64,000 nucleotides of DNA from Collinsella sp. TM10-22 (GCF_003466125.1 NZ_QSOC01000002.1:1-64000), one strand, 5' to 3'; counted from the first letter of the stretch, positions 8,689 to 17,786 are shown. The notes: a model not told the origin generated them from the letters alone. Made by a program: numbers and translations.

Positions 8689-9729
8689 TTAGATAAAGCG
8701 CTCCAGGCAGGCTTTGAGACCGCGAGTCGAAAGATAGAACAGCGTTGCGTCTGCCATCGAAACGCCCGCGGTCGCCGCAACGAGCTTGTGGGCAAGACGG
8801 CGAACGGCGCCCTTAGCAGGCATATCCGCCCACTCCGTTCCCAAAAAAGTCGTGAGGTCCATGTTGACGCGAGCCGCCACGCGATGGAAGTCATCGGCAT
8901 CCAAGCGCGCCAGGTCGAACACAATGAGGTCCAAGAACCAGGTGATCAGCTCGCCGGGGCACAGGTCCAAAAGACCGTAGGCCGCCCAGTCCTCCAGGAC
9001 CTCCTCGAGCATCCTCATGTGGGCGTCAAGCTTTTTGGCGCGAGCCTCGGCACTGTTGAACTCGTGCGTCGCCGATTCGCTCTCCATCACGTAGTGGTAG
9101 AACTTGTCCGGCATGACGACGGTCTTGCGGGCAAGCGCATAAGCCGCAAATTGGAAGACGACGTCCTCGCCCAAAGCCAAACCGGGGGCGAAGCGAATGC
9201 CTTCGCGATTGAGCAGCTCGCGCGAAAAAGCCGCACGGCAGGCATAGGGCTGAGCATTCGAATGGAACAGCAGTTGGGGATCACGGGCGCCGAAGGTACC
9301 AGCTTTGGGGCTCATGAGTTGCCGGACGCGTTTGGGGGCAGCATCGGCAGGTTCACAGACGCCGCCAAAAACGGCGGCCTCGGCATCTGCAGACTCCATG
9401 GCATGCAGCACGCGCTCGACCGTCTGGGCATCGATGTAATCGTCGGCGTCCACAAAAAAGAGGGTCTCGCCCTCGGCGGCATCGATACCGGCATTTCGAG
9501 CACACGAGACGCCCACGTTTTCCTGGTCAATCACCAGTACGCGATCGTCGGCCTGCGCGATCTGGCGCAACACGTCCAACGAATCATCAGTCGAACCGTC
9601 GTTGACGCAGACAACCTGAATCGAGCGCTCGGACTGAGCCAACAGCGAATCGAGGCATCGTTGAATGGAGCGCGCAGAGTTGTAAACGGGGACGACAATG
9701 GTAGCTTTAGGACACGAGGCCTCTCCCAT
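8689..9729 (-). CDS. Family-2 glycosyltransferase (module B copy)
   Basis: 346 residues from ATG 9729. GT2 motifs: ATIVVPVYNSARSIQRCL, VCVNDGSTDDSLDVL, GVSCARNAGID and FFVDADDYIDAQ. It starts 6 bp after the stop of the upstream module A gene and is followed by a 74-bp gap before the second module A gene. The C-terminal half resembles the 6416-7483 product. Together with its neighbour it forms one of two A-B gene pairs in this operon. Confidence 0.85.
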   Translation of the reverse strand: MGEASCPKATIVVPVYNSARSIQRCLDSLLAQSERSIQVVCVNDGSTDDSLDVLRQIAQADDRVLVIDQENVGVSCARNAGIDAAEGETLFFVDADDYIDAQTVERVLHAMESADAEAAVFGGVCEPADAAPKRVRQLMSPKAGTFGARDPQLLFHSNAQPYACRAAFSRELLNREGIRFAPGLALGEDVVFQFAAYALARKTVVMPDKFYHYVMESESATHEFNSAEARAKKLDAHMRMLEEVLEDWAAYGLLDLCPGELITWFLDLIVFDLARLDADDFHRVAARVNMDLTTFLGTEWADMPAKGAVRRLAHKLVAATAGVSMADATLFYLSTRGLKACLERFI

Positions 9730-9735
9730 GCCAAC

Positions 9736-10839
9736 CTACCCCCTCAGCGATTCGATGAGGAAGGCGGCGACCACGCCTGGGCCTCCAACCGAGGCGTAAT
9801 ACTTAGCACGCCCCAAGGCACCATCCGTCGCAAAACTCGGATGCTCGTCAACCCAGCCCTCAGGATCTTTGAGGATAGCAGCGAGATTCGCGCGTTTCCA
9901 CGGCTTGAGGTCGTCAAGCGAAAAGTCCCCCGCGTCCAAGGCCGCCTGAAATTCCTTAGCCATCTGCACCAGGAACTCCTTATAGAACTTAGGCGCCAAG
10001 CGCACGTAGTTCCACATATACGAATCGTACTTAATGAGCTGATTGAACTTGAGCATGCGCGCGACGTCATCACTTGCGTGGTCACGGGCATAATCCTCTC
10101 GAATCCAACGCTCAATCTCGGCATACTCGGTATTGACGCAAAAGACCTTAGCCGAAGAATTGACCGAGGAATTCTCGTTGTCCTGGCGATACGACAACAC
10201 GGCATCATGCAGGTAAACAGCTTTATCGGCACACGCGATCACCTTAAAGGCGAATGACGTATCCTGAAAGGATGCCCCCGGAGTCGGCAGGAACGTAATG
10301 CCGTTGCGCTCAAGAAAATCACGACGGTACACGGCCGACCAAATCGACGGCTTTTGCTTAAAGAACTGCGTTGTATCGCTCGGGTGCACCGGCTTGCCAC
10401 AGTCCTTGGCTTTAAACATCTCGTGCAGCGAACGGCGCTCCTCGGGCTTAGACCAGTAGAAATTAAAGTTCGCCTTCGCAAAGTCGGCATTATTGGTATC
10501 GGCGGCCGAGACAAGCTTTTCGAGTGCGTCGGGCGCCATAAAGTCATCGGACTCCAAGATGCCAACGTACTTGCCACGCGCCATCTCCAGACCGTGGTTC
10601 ATCGAGTCGCCGTAGCCGCTGTTGGCCTTGTCGATCATCTTGACGCGCTCATCGCGCTCCATATACTCGCGGATAATCGCCGGCGAGTTGTCGGTCGACC
10701 CGTCGTTGATGCAGATGATCTCAATATCCTTGAGCGTCTGCGCCAAGGCGGAATCGAGACACTCGCGCAGGTAGCGCTGAACATTGTAAATGGGAATAAG
10801 CAGCGACAGAACAGGGCTGCCAGAGGCGTTAGTAGACAA
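9736..10839 (-). CDS. Family-2 glycosyltransferase (module A copy)
   Basis: 367 residues from a TTG start (10839) with AAGGAG eight bases upstream. GT2 motifs: SLLIPIYNVQRYLRECL, ICINDGSTDNSPAII, NSGYGDSMNHGLEMA and GILESDDFMAPDA. It is the first gene of the five-gene minus-strand glycosyltransferase operon, divergent from the acyltransferase gene. Strongly similar to the 7496-8614 product. It probably adds a sugar to a lipid-linked wall-polymer intermediate on the cytoplasmic side. Confidence 0.86.
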   Translation of the reverse strand: MSTNASGSPVLSLLIPIYNVQRYLRECLDSALAQTLKDIEIICINDGSTDNSPAIIREYMERDERVKMIDKANSGYGDSMNHGLEMARGKYVGILESDDFMAPDALEKLVSAADTNNADFAKANFNFYWSKPEERRSLHEMFKAKDCGKPVHPSDTTQFFKQKPSIWSAVYRRDFLERNGITFLPTPGASFQDTSFAFKVIACADKAVYLHDAVLSYRQDNENSSVNSSAKVFCVNTEYAEIERWIREDYARDHASDDVARMLKFNQLIKYDSYMWNYVRLAPKFYKEFLVQMAKEFQAALDAGDFSLDDLKPWKRANLAAILKDPEGWVDEHPSFATDGALGRAKYYASVGGPGVVAAFLIESLRG

Positions 10840-10905
10840 ATGTGCTCCTTAGGAAATACCTGTCGTTTCATGGTATCAAAGGGTCAGCGCGCCAGCGGGC
10901 GTTTA

Positions 10906-10911
10906 TATAAT
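10906..10911 (+). promoter_or_regulatory. -10 box upstream of the acyltransferase gene
   Basis: A perfect TATAAT lies 41 bp before the ATG at 10952 in the divergent gap between the two glycan transcription units. No strong -35 hexamer is visible 16-18 bp upstream. Confidence 0.45.
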
Positions 10912-10951
10912 CTATGGAGCTCGCAGAGGCAAACCAATACGAAAGGACGTC

Positions 10952-12082
10952 ATGCAGCCCAAAGCCGCACGCAACATATCCATCGAAGCGCTGCGCTTGG
11001 TAGCGGTCGCTGGCATCGCGGTATTCCACACGTTTCAGTGGACCTTCCAGGCCGTCTGCATCAGCGTGCCGGAATATGCACCGCTCGCCGCCTTCCCCTA
11101 TTCGGGACTGCTGGGGTTCATTAACTTGCTTGGCTGCTGGGCCAACGAGGTCTTCTTTATGATCTCGGGCTATTTTCTCATCGCTTCGGCCGCGCGTGCT
11201 TGGGACGGTGGAGCAACGTGGAAGTCGCAAATGCAACGGACGGCGCAGCGCCTTGGCAAGGTCATTATGCCCACTGCGTTTTATTGCCTCGTGGCGCTCG
11301 CGTGGTCCACGGTCGTCTCACCCATTCCTGATGTAGCCCTCAACACGCACAACTGGTATACCCTGGGACTCGAGTTCATTTGGGTCTATGCCGCCACGGT
11401 CTTCATGGCGCCATGGTTTGGACTAGCAAGGAGTCGACTCCCCCGGAAGAGCTACACGGCGACGGTCATCGCCGTTGGCATCCTCGCATTTGTTGTTAAC
11501 GGGTATTTAGCCGCTATGAGTGCGACAAGCGCCGGCGAGTTTTCTTGGCTCCAAAAGTTCATGAGCGCCGTCACGTACGTAGTCGCGTTTTTGATCGGCG
11601 GACTGCTCCGCGACGTTACCGATGTCATGGATTCGGACAGGGTGGGCGCCTTGGGCATGCGCTCGCTCGTAACGGTTTTGGTGCTCACCATCATCCTGGA
11701 AGGAGCACTCTCCTTCACCGACAACCTCACAGCGATGACAATCCTCTCCTACAAATCGACCTCGCTGATCTCGTTTGCCCTCGCTGCCGCCTGCCTGCTC
11801 TTTGCGGCAACCCGACGCAGTGCCTCAGGCAATCCGCGGACTGCAGGTGTCATCGTCACCTTATCGACCGCCACGCTTGGTTTCTATGTGATGCAGTCAC
11901 TCACCAGTAGCCTGTGGCGTCCCGTCTTCAATACGTTGCTCGCAAACATACTGGTCAGCCAAAACAGCCCGGTAGCTATATACATCTTCACGGGTACCGT
12001 CATTAGCATCGTCTTTGCTCTGGCACTTCTCATCATCGATGCAGCCAGAAGCTTTATCGCTCGCAAGCTCAAGCGGCAATAG
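10952..12082 (+). CDS. Membrane acyltransferase, acyltransferase-3 family
   Basis: 376 residues from ATG 10952 with GAAAGGA five bases upstream. The N-terminus has the family signature (SIEALRLVAVAGIAVFHTF: Arg and His of the first membrane segment), then about ten hydrophobic segments (for example TALVVLVLTIILEGAL-like stretches) and a basic tail (ARSFIARKLKRQ). Members O-acylate exported sugars or lipids at the inner membrane. Lying next to a glycosyltransferase operon, it probably decorates the same surface glycan, by acetylation for instance. It is slightly longer than many family members at ~350. Confidence 0.82.
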   Translation: MQPKAARNISIEALRLVAVAGIAVFHTFQWTFQAVCISVPEYAPLAAFPYSGLLGFINLLGCWANEVFFMISGYFLIASAARAWDGGATWKSQMQRTAQRLGKVIMPTAFYCLVALAWSTVVSPIPDVALNTHNWYTLGLEFIWVYAATVFMAPWFGLARSRLPRKSYTATVIAVGILAFVVNGYLAAMSATSAGEFSWLQKFMSAVTYVVAFLIGGLLRDVTDVMDSDRVGALGMRSLVTVLVLTIILEGALSFTDNLTAMTILSYKSTSLISFALAAACLLFAATRRSASGNPRTAGVIVTLSTATLGFYVMQSLTSSLWRPVFNTLLANILVSQNSPVAIYIFTGTVISIVFALALLIIDAARSFIARKLKRQ

Positions 12083-12146
12083 ACACGCTGCCGTCAGACG
12101 CTAAAGCCGCTACAGCCGTGGCAGGTTCCTGCGTTTTATTCAAAGC

Positions 12147-12177
12147 TTGCCGTCAAGGTGCGCCGAGCCTTTACAAT
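12147..12177 (+). promoter_or_regulatory. Candidate promoter of the 12253 glycosyltransferase
   Basis: TTGCCG (12147-12152) and TACAAT (12172-12177) with 19-bp spacing, about 75 bp before the start codon. The spacing is long, so this is tentative. It suggests the gene can be transcribed apart from the acyltransferase gene. Confidence 0.4.
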
Positions 12178-12252
12178 AGGACAGTCCCAAGGACGTATTC
12201 GATAGCTTCCGTGCAGCGCATGCGCGCCGCACGTGAAAGGATATATTGCCCC

Positions 12253-13272
12253 ATGCCTTCAACCCTTCCCGCCCCCATCGACAAGCTCGCCATCGTCGTC
12301 GTTACGTACAAGCGCCAGGAACTCCTGGCCAACTTGTTCGACTCCATGACCGAGCTCACAGCAACGCCCTGGCGCATCGTGATTGTCGATAACGAAAATT
12401 CGCGCGAGACCGAGGCCATGTGCACCGCATTCAACGAGCGCCTGGCTAACCTGTGGGGCATCGACACCGAGCAGCCCGACGCGCAGGGCGGCACCGACCG
12501 TGTCATCTACGCCCCGCAGCTCGAAAACGGCGGCGGTGCGGGCGGCTTCTCCGCCGGCACTAAATGCGCCTACGACCTGGGCGCCCAGTGGTTCTGGGTG
12601 ATGGATGACGACGTGCTCGTCATCCCCGAAGGCATCGAGCGCTTGGCCAGGTGGACCGACCGCTACGATGTTATCCAGGGTTCGCGCTTGGACTTTGACG
12701 GCGGCGCCTTCTTTTGGCAGTACCAACTCATCCTTTCGCTCGGCATTCCCAATCCCATCGCCAAGTGGGATCTGGGCCCTGAGGGCTACCGCGCCATGAA
12801 CCAACTGTGCTTTGAGGGCGGCATGTTCTCGCGCCGCGTGGTCGACAAGATTGGCCTGCCCGACGCGCGCTTCTTTATCTACGGCGACGATGCCTGCTAC
12901 GGCTACGTAGCCAGCCAGCACTTCCCCGCCGCCGTTGTTGCCGACGTGGTGCTCAAGCGTGCCCGCGCTGTCTCTAACTGGGACATCGCCGGTAAGCGCC
13001 AACTCAACTCCACGAGCGACACCAATCGCTACTACATCATGCGCAACCGCGGTTATCTGGCCCGCTACATGCAGATCTATGGCGACTATCACCCCATGCT
13101 GTTCCGTCTGGGCAACGCCGCGACCTTCTGCAAGGAGTTCATTCGTCTGGCCGCCGTTGACAAGTGCTTTAAGACCGGTATTCCGGCGCTGCGCCGTGGC
13201 ATGAAGGACGCCCGCAAGATCGTCAAGGACCCCAACTGGAAGCCCATGCCGCCCCTAAAGGACGCGGAGTAG
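12253..13272 (+). CDS. Family-2 glycosyltransferase, GlfT2/rhamnosyltransferase-like
   Basis: 339 residues. ATG 12253 is chosen because GAAAGGA precedes it and the GT2 fold starts at once (DKLAIVVVTYKRQELL); the frame is open further upstream but without family sequence. Motifs: IVIVDNENSRETE, ENGGGAGGFSAG and WFWVMDDDVLVIPEG (DDD metal site), with FFIYGDDACYG later. The NGGGAGGF pattern is typical of the GlfT2/galactofuranosyl- and rhamnosyltransferase-like branch. Probably acts with the nearby acyltransferase in wall glycan assembly. Convergent with the 13293 gene, 20 bp apart. Confidence 0.84.
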   Translation: MPSTLPAPIDKLAIVVVTYKRQELLANLFDSMTELTATPWRIVIVDNENSRETEAMCTAFNERLANLWGIDTEQPDAQGGTDRVIYAPQLENGGGAGGFSAGTKCAYDLGAQWFWVMDDDVLVIPEGIERLARWTDRYDVIQGSRLDFDGGAFFWQYQLILSLGIPNPIAKWDLGPEGYRAMNQLCFEGGMFSRRVVDKIGLPDARFFIYGDDACYGYVASQHFPAAVVADVVLKRARAVSNWDIAGKRQLNSTSDTNRYYIMRNRGYLARYMQIYGDYHPMLFRLGNAATFCKEFIRLAAVDKCFKTGIPALRRGMKDARKIVKDPNWKPMPPLKDAE

Positions 13273-13292
13273 TAAAGGGCTTTCGCCATCCC

Positions 13293-15092
13293 CTATAACC
13301 GCTGGCACACCACGGACACACGCTGCCCGTCAAAGCCAAAGCCCCAGCGAATGCGACCAACGCCGGGTCGCGGCACGCGGATATCATCGATGCCGTTGCG
13401 CTCGATTTCGAGCAGCGCCTGAACCGCCAACAGTTCCAGGCCCAGGGCATCGACGCCAGGGTCGTACATCATGTTGATCGAAATGAGCGGTCGCTCATCG
13501 AGCATGCCGAGCGTGTCGGCCACGTCAAACACCCGACCGGTGGGAATCACCTGGATATCCCAGCGATCCGAGACGCCACTTCGCTTGGAGCTGGGATTGC
13601 AATAGCCGGGCAGCCCAAAGCAGAGCCCCTGCAGCGCCAGATGATAGGCTGTCGGCATATCTGATTGGCCCACATCGATGCCTAGATCGCCGATAGCACA
13701 GCTCAAAGCCTGCTTTACAGCGTCCTCGTCTCCTCGACATAGCCCGTCATGGAACGAGTCGATAACTCCAACGTCCTCAACGGCGCACTCAAACCATTCC
13801 AGAATAACAAGACGGAGCGCCTGACCCACTTCGCTGTTAGGCAGACGCAAGGAGCGAAGGCACGCGCCGTCCTCCGAATGCCCTGTCATGTCCGTCGTAA
13901 GGAATCCAGACAGATACAGCGCAGTCCAGATATCTTCGGGCTTGGCGGCATCGGCCTCCTCGGCATGCACATGCACCGGCGCCTCAATAAACCCATGCGG
14001 CTCAAGTAATTCGAACAATGCGGACAGGCGCATAAGATTCCAGTCCCAGACACATGCGGTCAGACGGTCGGCGTAACCATACAGATCTGCCCGAACGGGC
14101 GCGACGCAACCGCGATGCGCGTAGTCCACCACACGCTCCGGGATCGAGCAATAAAAACCACCAAACAGATAGCCCTCGAGCCACTCAAGCGCGTCATCCA
14201 GACAGTCGTTGCGACCGATGCGATCCAACAGCACTTGGACTTCGTCGTCCGAAAAACCGAACCATCGATCACACCAACTCGACAACGGTGTCGCCGACCG
14301 ATAGGAAACCCCACGTTGGGACAACGCAAACTCGGCAGGACCGGGGCGTTCGCCCATCAGACACGTCAATCGCAACGAGTCGCCGGCGTCGGCAATGGTG
14401 TCGAACAACATTCGGCTGAGCGACTCTAGGGAATCCACGCTACCATCGTCCTTAGCGTCCAAACGCTTTGGACATACCGCGTCGTAGTCGTCTATCAGGA
14501 AAACAACCTGCTCATCGAAAGCTGTCCGAAGCAGCTTAACAAGCACGCCAAGCGCCACATAGATCTCCTTATCGCTGGCCACTCCACGCGCCGTCCTCTC
14601 GATAAGACGAACCTCACGTCTTGACAGATCAGGCGCGACAAGCAGCGGCAGCAATCGGGCGCACTCGCGCACGACAGCGCCGCGAATAGCTGCCGCAGCA
14701 CCAGCGCCATGCCTCGAAGCGGCAGCTGTAAAGTCGAGCATAATGACCGGATAACACGCGTACTCATCACGATAGCGAGCACCGCCCGCCTGCCAAATCT
14801 GGGTGCCGACGAACGGACTTCGATCCGGCCGCCGGTGATCAAGTCGTTCTAAATAGCACTTGAGCATCGATAGATTCATGCTCTTGCCAAAACCCTTGGG
14901 TCTGCAGCAAAGCGCAACAGGTGCTTCGCTGTCCAATATATCGGCAATAAACATAGTCTTATCGACGAGTAAACACCGATTGATTGCATCGGAAAAGTTG
15001 TGTGCATCAACCGGTAGAGCTGCGTTATCCGCATGATTGAGCAACCGTGCACCAAACGCATGAACAACACCATAATTCGCCTGTTCAGACAC
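13293..15092 (-). CDS. AAA-ATPase-like protein with degenerate PD-(D/E)XK-type C-terminus
   Basis: 599 residues. GTG 15092 is chosen: it follows GAGGGAGAG and starts the family N-terminus (SEQANYGVVHAFGAR); the longer frame is upstream spill. The N-terminal part is the AAA-ATPase-like domain of the large family usually paired with a PD-(D/E)XK nuclease: DAINRCLLVDKTMFIADIL, a degenerate Walker A (CCRPKGFGKSMNLSM) and a Walker B-like VVFLIDDYDAV. The C-terminus has the family's RWDI strand, but the expected ExK motif reads ISINMM, so nuclease activity looks lost. Biological role unknown; such genes are often mobile or phase-variable. Confidence 0.7.
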   Translation of the reverse strand: MSEQANYGVVHAFGARLLNHADNAALPVDAHNFSDAINRCLLVDKTMFIADILDSEAPVALCCRPKGFGKSMNLSMLKCYLERLDHRRPDRSPFVGTQIWQAGGARYRDEYACYPVIMLDFTAAASRHGAGAAAAIRGAVVRECARLLPLLVAPDLSRREVRLIERTARGVASDKEIYVALGVLVKLLRTAFDEQVVFLIDDYDAVCPKRLDAKDDGSVDSLESLSRMLFDTIADAGDSLRLTCLMGERPGPAEFALSQRGVSYRSATPLSSWCDRWFGFSDDEVQVLLDRIGRNDCLDDALEWLEGYLFGGFYCSIPERVVDYAHRGCVAPVRADLYGYADRLTACVWDWNLMRLSALFELLEPHGFIEAPVHVHAEEADAAKPEDIWTALYLSGFLTTDMTGHSEDGACLRSLRLPNSEVGQALRLVILEWFECAVEDVGVIDSFHDGLCRGDEDAVKQALSCAIGDLGIDVGQSDMPTAYHLALQGLCFGLPGYCNPSSKRSGVSDRWDIQVIPTGRVFDVADTLGMLDERPLISINMMYDPGVDALGLELLAVQALLEIERNGIDDIRVPRPGVGRIRWGFGFDGQRVSVVCQRL

Positions 15093-15225
15093 CGTAAACT
15101 CTCCCTCTAACGCAGCACGATGCCCATTGTAACGAGCGGATAGAGCGCAACAATATCGACATGCAAACGTTTCGGGCAACGGTAGCAACAGTCCCCCGAG
15201 GGGGCATAACAAATCGTTGCACAAC

Positions 15226-15260
15226 AAAAACGAGGTCCGATGCCGCCGCACCGGACCCCG
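15226..15260 (-). terminator. Terminator after the sortase-anchored protein gene
   Basis: Minus-strand hairpin with arms GGTCCG (15234-15239) and CGGACC (15252-15257) extended by flanking G/C pairs, followed by TCGTTTTTG. It lies 34 bp after the stop at 15294. Confidence 0.65.
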
Positions 15261-15293
15261 TCCCGACTCTAAAGGTATTCGACAACCGAGAGG

Positions 15294-17099
15294 CTATTCC
15301 TCCGAGCCGTCCTCCCCAGCAGCCTTACGCTGCTGATCGAGCTTACGCTTGCCACTCACAATAGACGTGACACCCAGCGTGGCCAAGCTTGCGCTGGCAA
15401 GGCTCGCCATCACAATCAGATCGCCCGTCTTGGGCATGTTACCGCCCGAGGACTTGGTCGTAGTCGTCGTGGTCGTGGTGATCACCGTTTTGGAGTCATT
15501 ATGCTCCTGGACCTGGTTGTCAGCACCGCTCCCGCCGTCTCCGGACTGTTTCTTTTCGCCCCCGGTCTTGCTCTTGTCCTTCTCCTCAGATTCAGACTTC
15601 TTATCCTCGTCCTTCTTCTGTTCGGACTTGTCGCTCTGCTCCTCAGAGCTAGAACCCTTATCGGATTCGGTCTTCTCGGAAGCCTCGTCCTTGGAGTCGC
15701 CCTTTTCAGCCTCGGTCTTTTCCGTGGAAACCTGATCAGAGTTGTCCTTGTTCTGGGTCGAGCCGTTATTGACACCAGCCATCAGCGAAGAGCCCAGCAT
15801 AGAACCAAGCTGCACGGAGAAAGAAGGCTTCTTGTCCGGCGAAGCAACGGGAGCGTCCGGCGCCTTATTCGAGTCGTCCTTGGAAGCATCGGAATCAGGG
15901 GTTGCGGCAGAGCCAGAGCCGTTGTTAGAGCCGGTGTCAGCGGACGAATCGCTCGAGCCGGTGGATGAGTCAGAGGTGTCAGCGTCGGTCGAACCAGAAG
16001 CGTCGCTGTCCGTATTGCCGGCAGAGTTTGAAGACGAATCGCCCGCAGCAGAGCCGTTCGAATCGGAGCCGTTCGAGGTAGAGCCGTCGTCGGTAGTACC
16101 ACCAGCAGAACCATCACCGTCAGTATCGGTCGAGGGCGCGTCCATCCTGTCATCGTTGGCATCGTCACTCGAGTCGTCATTCGAATCAGGTGTCGGCGAG
16201 GGCGCCGGCGTAGGCTCGGGCTGCACGGGCGTCGCAGCGGCAGCCTCATCCTCGGCGATATAAACCAAGCAGTCCTTCAGCTCGTTACGGTAGCGGTTCT
16301 TCCAGCCCTCATGATACTGGGGCTGACTCGAATACTTGGTCGCCACGTTATTGACCACGCTGTTGGAAAGCGCCGTCACAAACTCGCGATCGGTCATACT
16401 GTTAGAAAGGTTTGCCCAGCGGAAGAAGTCCCTGCAACCACCGGTGCCGCACATGTTGGTGATACTCCACACCATGCCCTTAACGCAATCGGCGCGGCCC
16501 GAAACATCAATGCCCAAGCCGCTCTTGAGCCACGCCTCGGTCACCGCATAGTACGAGTTGTACGCATAGGCATCTTGAAGTGCTGAGAACTCAACAGGAT
16601 CGGTGTTGTACGCACCTTGGAAGGCATCTTGCGCGATATGGCCCAGCTCGGTGAGCTGGCCGTTCTCGTACATGGCATTGCTCGCGTTGGAAATCTCGCT
16701 GCCGCGATCAATCGCATCCTTGAGCATGCTGTATTTTTCGGGGCTGTAGTTGTAGACCTGCTTCATAAACGGAATGAGCGACCATCGACGGTCGAACTGG
16801 TAATAGCCCAGCGCGTTGTAGCCGTCACCATACGAAAAGCCCTGGTTATAGTTGCCGTGGCTCTCGTACTTGGTAAAGTACTTCATCTCGGCGGTCACGT
16901 TGACAAACGAAACGCCCTGAACCGACCTCAGCACGCCCGAGAAGGACTGCTGGGTGTAAAGGCCCTTATCGATATCGGTGGCATCCGAGGCAACGCCCGG
17001 CGTGGGCTCCTCGGCAGCGGCGGGTGCCGGCGCGGAAACGGCGCCAAACGAAAGCGCCAGCGTCAGGCCCGCGACAATAGCAGAATGCTTAGGCTGCAT
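15294..17099 (-). CDS. Sortase-anchored surface protein with lysozyme-like N-terminal domain
   Basis: 601 residues. The signal peptide runs to about residue 30 (LTLALSFGAVSAPAPAAAEE). A ~230-residue domain has KYESHGNYNQGFSYGDG and ALGYYQFDRRWS, which resembles the Glu-containing ES-GN motif of lysozyme/transglycosylase folds, so wall cleavage is plausible but unproven. Two disordered stretches follow: Ser/Asp/Thr/Gly repeats and a Lys/Glu/Ser-rich charged segment, likely a wall-spanning spacer. The C-terminus is a cell-wall sorting signal, MPKTGD, then a hydrophobic segment and KRKLDQQRK. The signal has Met in place of the usual Leu of LPXTG. No sortase gene is in the window. Confidence 0.8.
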   Translation of the reverse strand: MQPKHSAIVAGLTLALSFGAVSAPAPAAAEEPTPGVASDATDIDKGLYTQQSFSGVLRSVQGVSFVNVTAEMKYFTKYESHGNYNQGFSYGDGYNALGYYQFDRRWSLIPFMKQVYNYSPEKYSMLKDAIDRGSEISNASNAMYENGQLTELGHIAQDAFQGAYNTDPVEFSALQDAYAYNSYYAVTEAWLKSGLGIDVSGRADCVKGMVWSITNMCGTGGCRDFFRWANLSNSMTDREFVTALSNSVVNNVATKYSSQPQYHEGWKNRYRNELKDCLVYIAEDEAAAATPVQPEPTPAPSPTPDSNDDSSDDANDDRMDAPSTDTDGDGSAGGTTDDGSTSNGSDSNGSAAGDSSSNSAGNTDSDASGSTDADTSDSSTGSSDSSADTGSNNGSGSAATPDSDASKDDSNKAPDAPVASPDKKPSFSVQLGSMLGSSLMAGVNNGSTQNKDNSDQVSTEKTEAEKGDSKDEASEKTESDKGSSSEEQSDKSEQKKDEDKKSESEEKDKSKTGGEKKQSGDGGSGADNQVQEHNDSKTVITTTTTTTTKSSGGNMPKTGDLIVMASLASASLATLGVTSIVSGKRKLDQQRKAAGEDGSEE

Positions 17100-17170
17100 A
17101 AGATCCTCCTTGCATTGGTGTAGTTAAAGTGCGGTTTGCAAAGATAGAGTTTAGTATTGCAGCTCACCCG

Positions 17171-17184
17171 TTGTTGCACAACAA
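17171..17184. promoter_or_regulatory. Palindrome upstream of the surface-protein gene
   Basis: TTGTTGCACAACAA, 6-bp perfect arms around CA, 72 bp upstream of the ATG at 17099. A 12-base part (GTTGCACAACAA) recurs at 15217-15228 beyond the gene's other end. Could be an operator; no regulator assigned. Confidence 0.3.
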
Positions 17185-17238
17185 CCCCTCGGTAAACGGC
17201 AACAACCCTCCGCAAAATCTTAAGGAATTGCGTACAAC

Positions 17239-17670
17239 CTACAGCTTAATGTCGAAGTTAATTTCTGGAACGGCAGCCAAGTCGGCCAACGTTACGCCGT
17301 CGACGTACTTTTCGATCACGTCGTCCAGACCGCGCCAGAATTTGACGGTCGAGCACAAATCGCTGCGGGTGCAGCTGTTGTCGATACCGTCGCACGCCAC
17401 GGGCGCCGTGCTGCCCTCGACAGCGCGCAGGATGTCGCCAGCACGCACCTCGGCCGGGTCCTTGGCCATCATGTAGCCACCGCCTTTGCCGCGCACACTC
17501 TTAAGCAGACCAGCCTTCATAAGCGGACGAACCAGCTGTTCCAGATACTTCTGCGAAATGCGCTCGCGGTCGGCGACCTCGCGCAGAGCAGTCTTGCCCT
17601 CGGCGTCACCGAGCGCCGCGATATAGATCATCAGCCGGAGGGCATAGCGGCCCTTGGAAGAAATGAGCAT
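17239..17670 (-). CDS. Rrf2-family Fe-S regulator (IscR-like), probable suf repressor
   Basis: 143 residues from ATG 17670, with GGGAGGGT upstream; the family N-terminus MLISSKGRYALRLM fixes the start. The winged-helix DNA-binding domain includes ISQKYLEQLVRPLMKAGLLKSVRGKGGGY. Three cysteines (Cys93, Cys100, Cys106) sit almost where IscR has its [2Fe-2S] ligands (92, 98, 104). Known IscR-type proteins sense cluster supply and repress isc/suf when clusters are plentiful. It is divergent from sufC, and two 29-bp palindromes lie just upstream of its own start, so autoregulation and suf control are the natural inference. Confidence 0.88.
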   Translation of the reverse strand: MLISSKGRYALRLMIYIAALGDAEGKTALREVADRERISQKYLEQLVRPLMKAGLLKSVRGKGGGYMMAKDPAEVRAGDILRAVEGSTAPVACDGIDNSCTRSDLCSTVKFWRGLDDVIEKYVDGVTLADLAAVPEINFDIKL

Positions 17671-17691
17671 ACCTACCCTCCCATCGCATCT

Positions 17692-17764
17692 GGGACAACA
17701 TAACCAGGTTTGTTTGTCCCAAATCTTAAGTAAGTGGGACAAACACAACAGGTTATTTTGTCCC
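17692..17764. promoter_or_regulatory. Two tandem 29-bp palindromes in the rrf2-sufC gap
   Basis: Two elements of the form GGGACAA-N15-TTGTCCC at 17692-17720 and 17736-17764, separated by 15 bp. Both are exactly 29 bp and share a central CAG. They lie 22-94 bp upstream of the Rrf2 start codon, where they would overlap its promoter. A third copy lies at the end of the operon (23122-23150). They are candidate binding sites for the Rrf2 protein, or copies of a dispersed palindromic repeat. Confidence 0.6.
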
Positions 17765-17786
17765 AGAATTTGAAAAGTCGAGTGGA

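Noticed and set aside
3500..17100. Prophage, because of lysozyme/amidase genes with repeats
   Set aside because: No capsid, tail, terminase or integrase genes; the hydrolases have signal peptides and wall-binding repeats of cellular enzymes.
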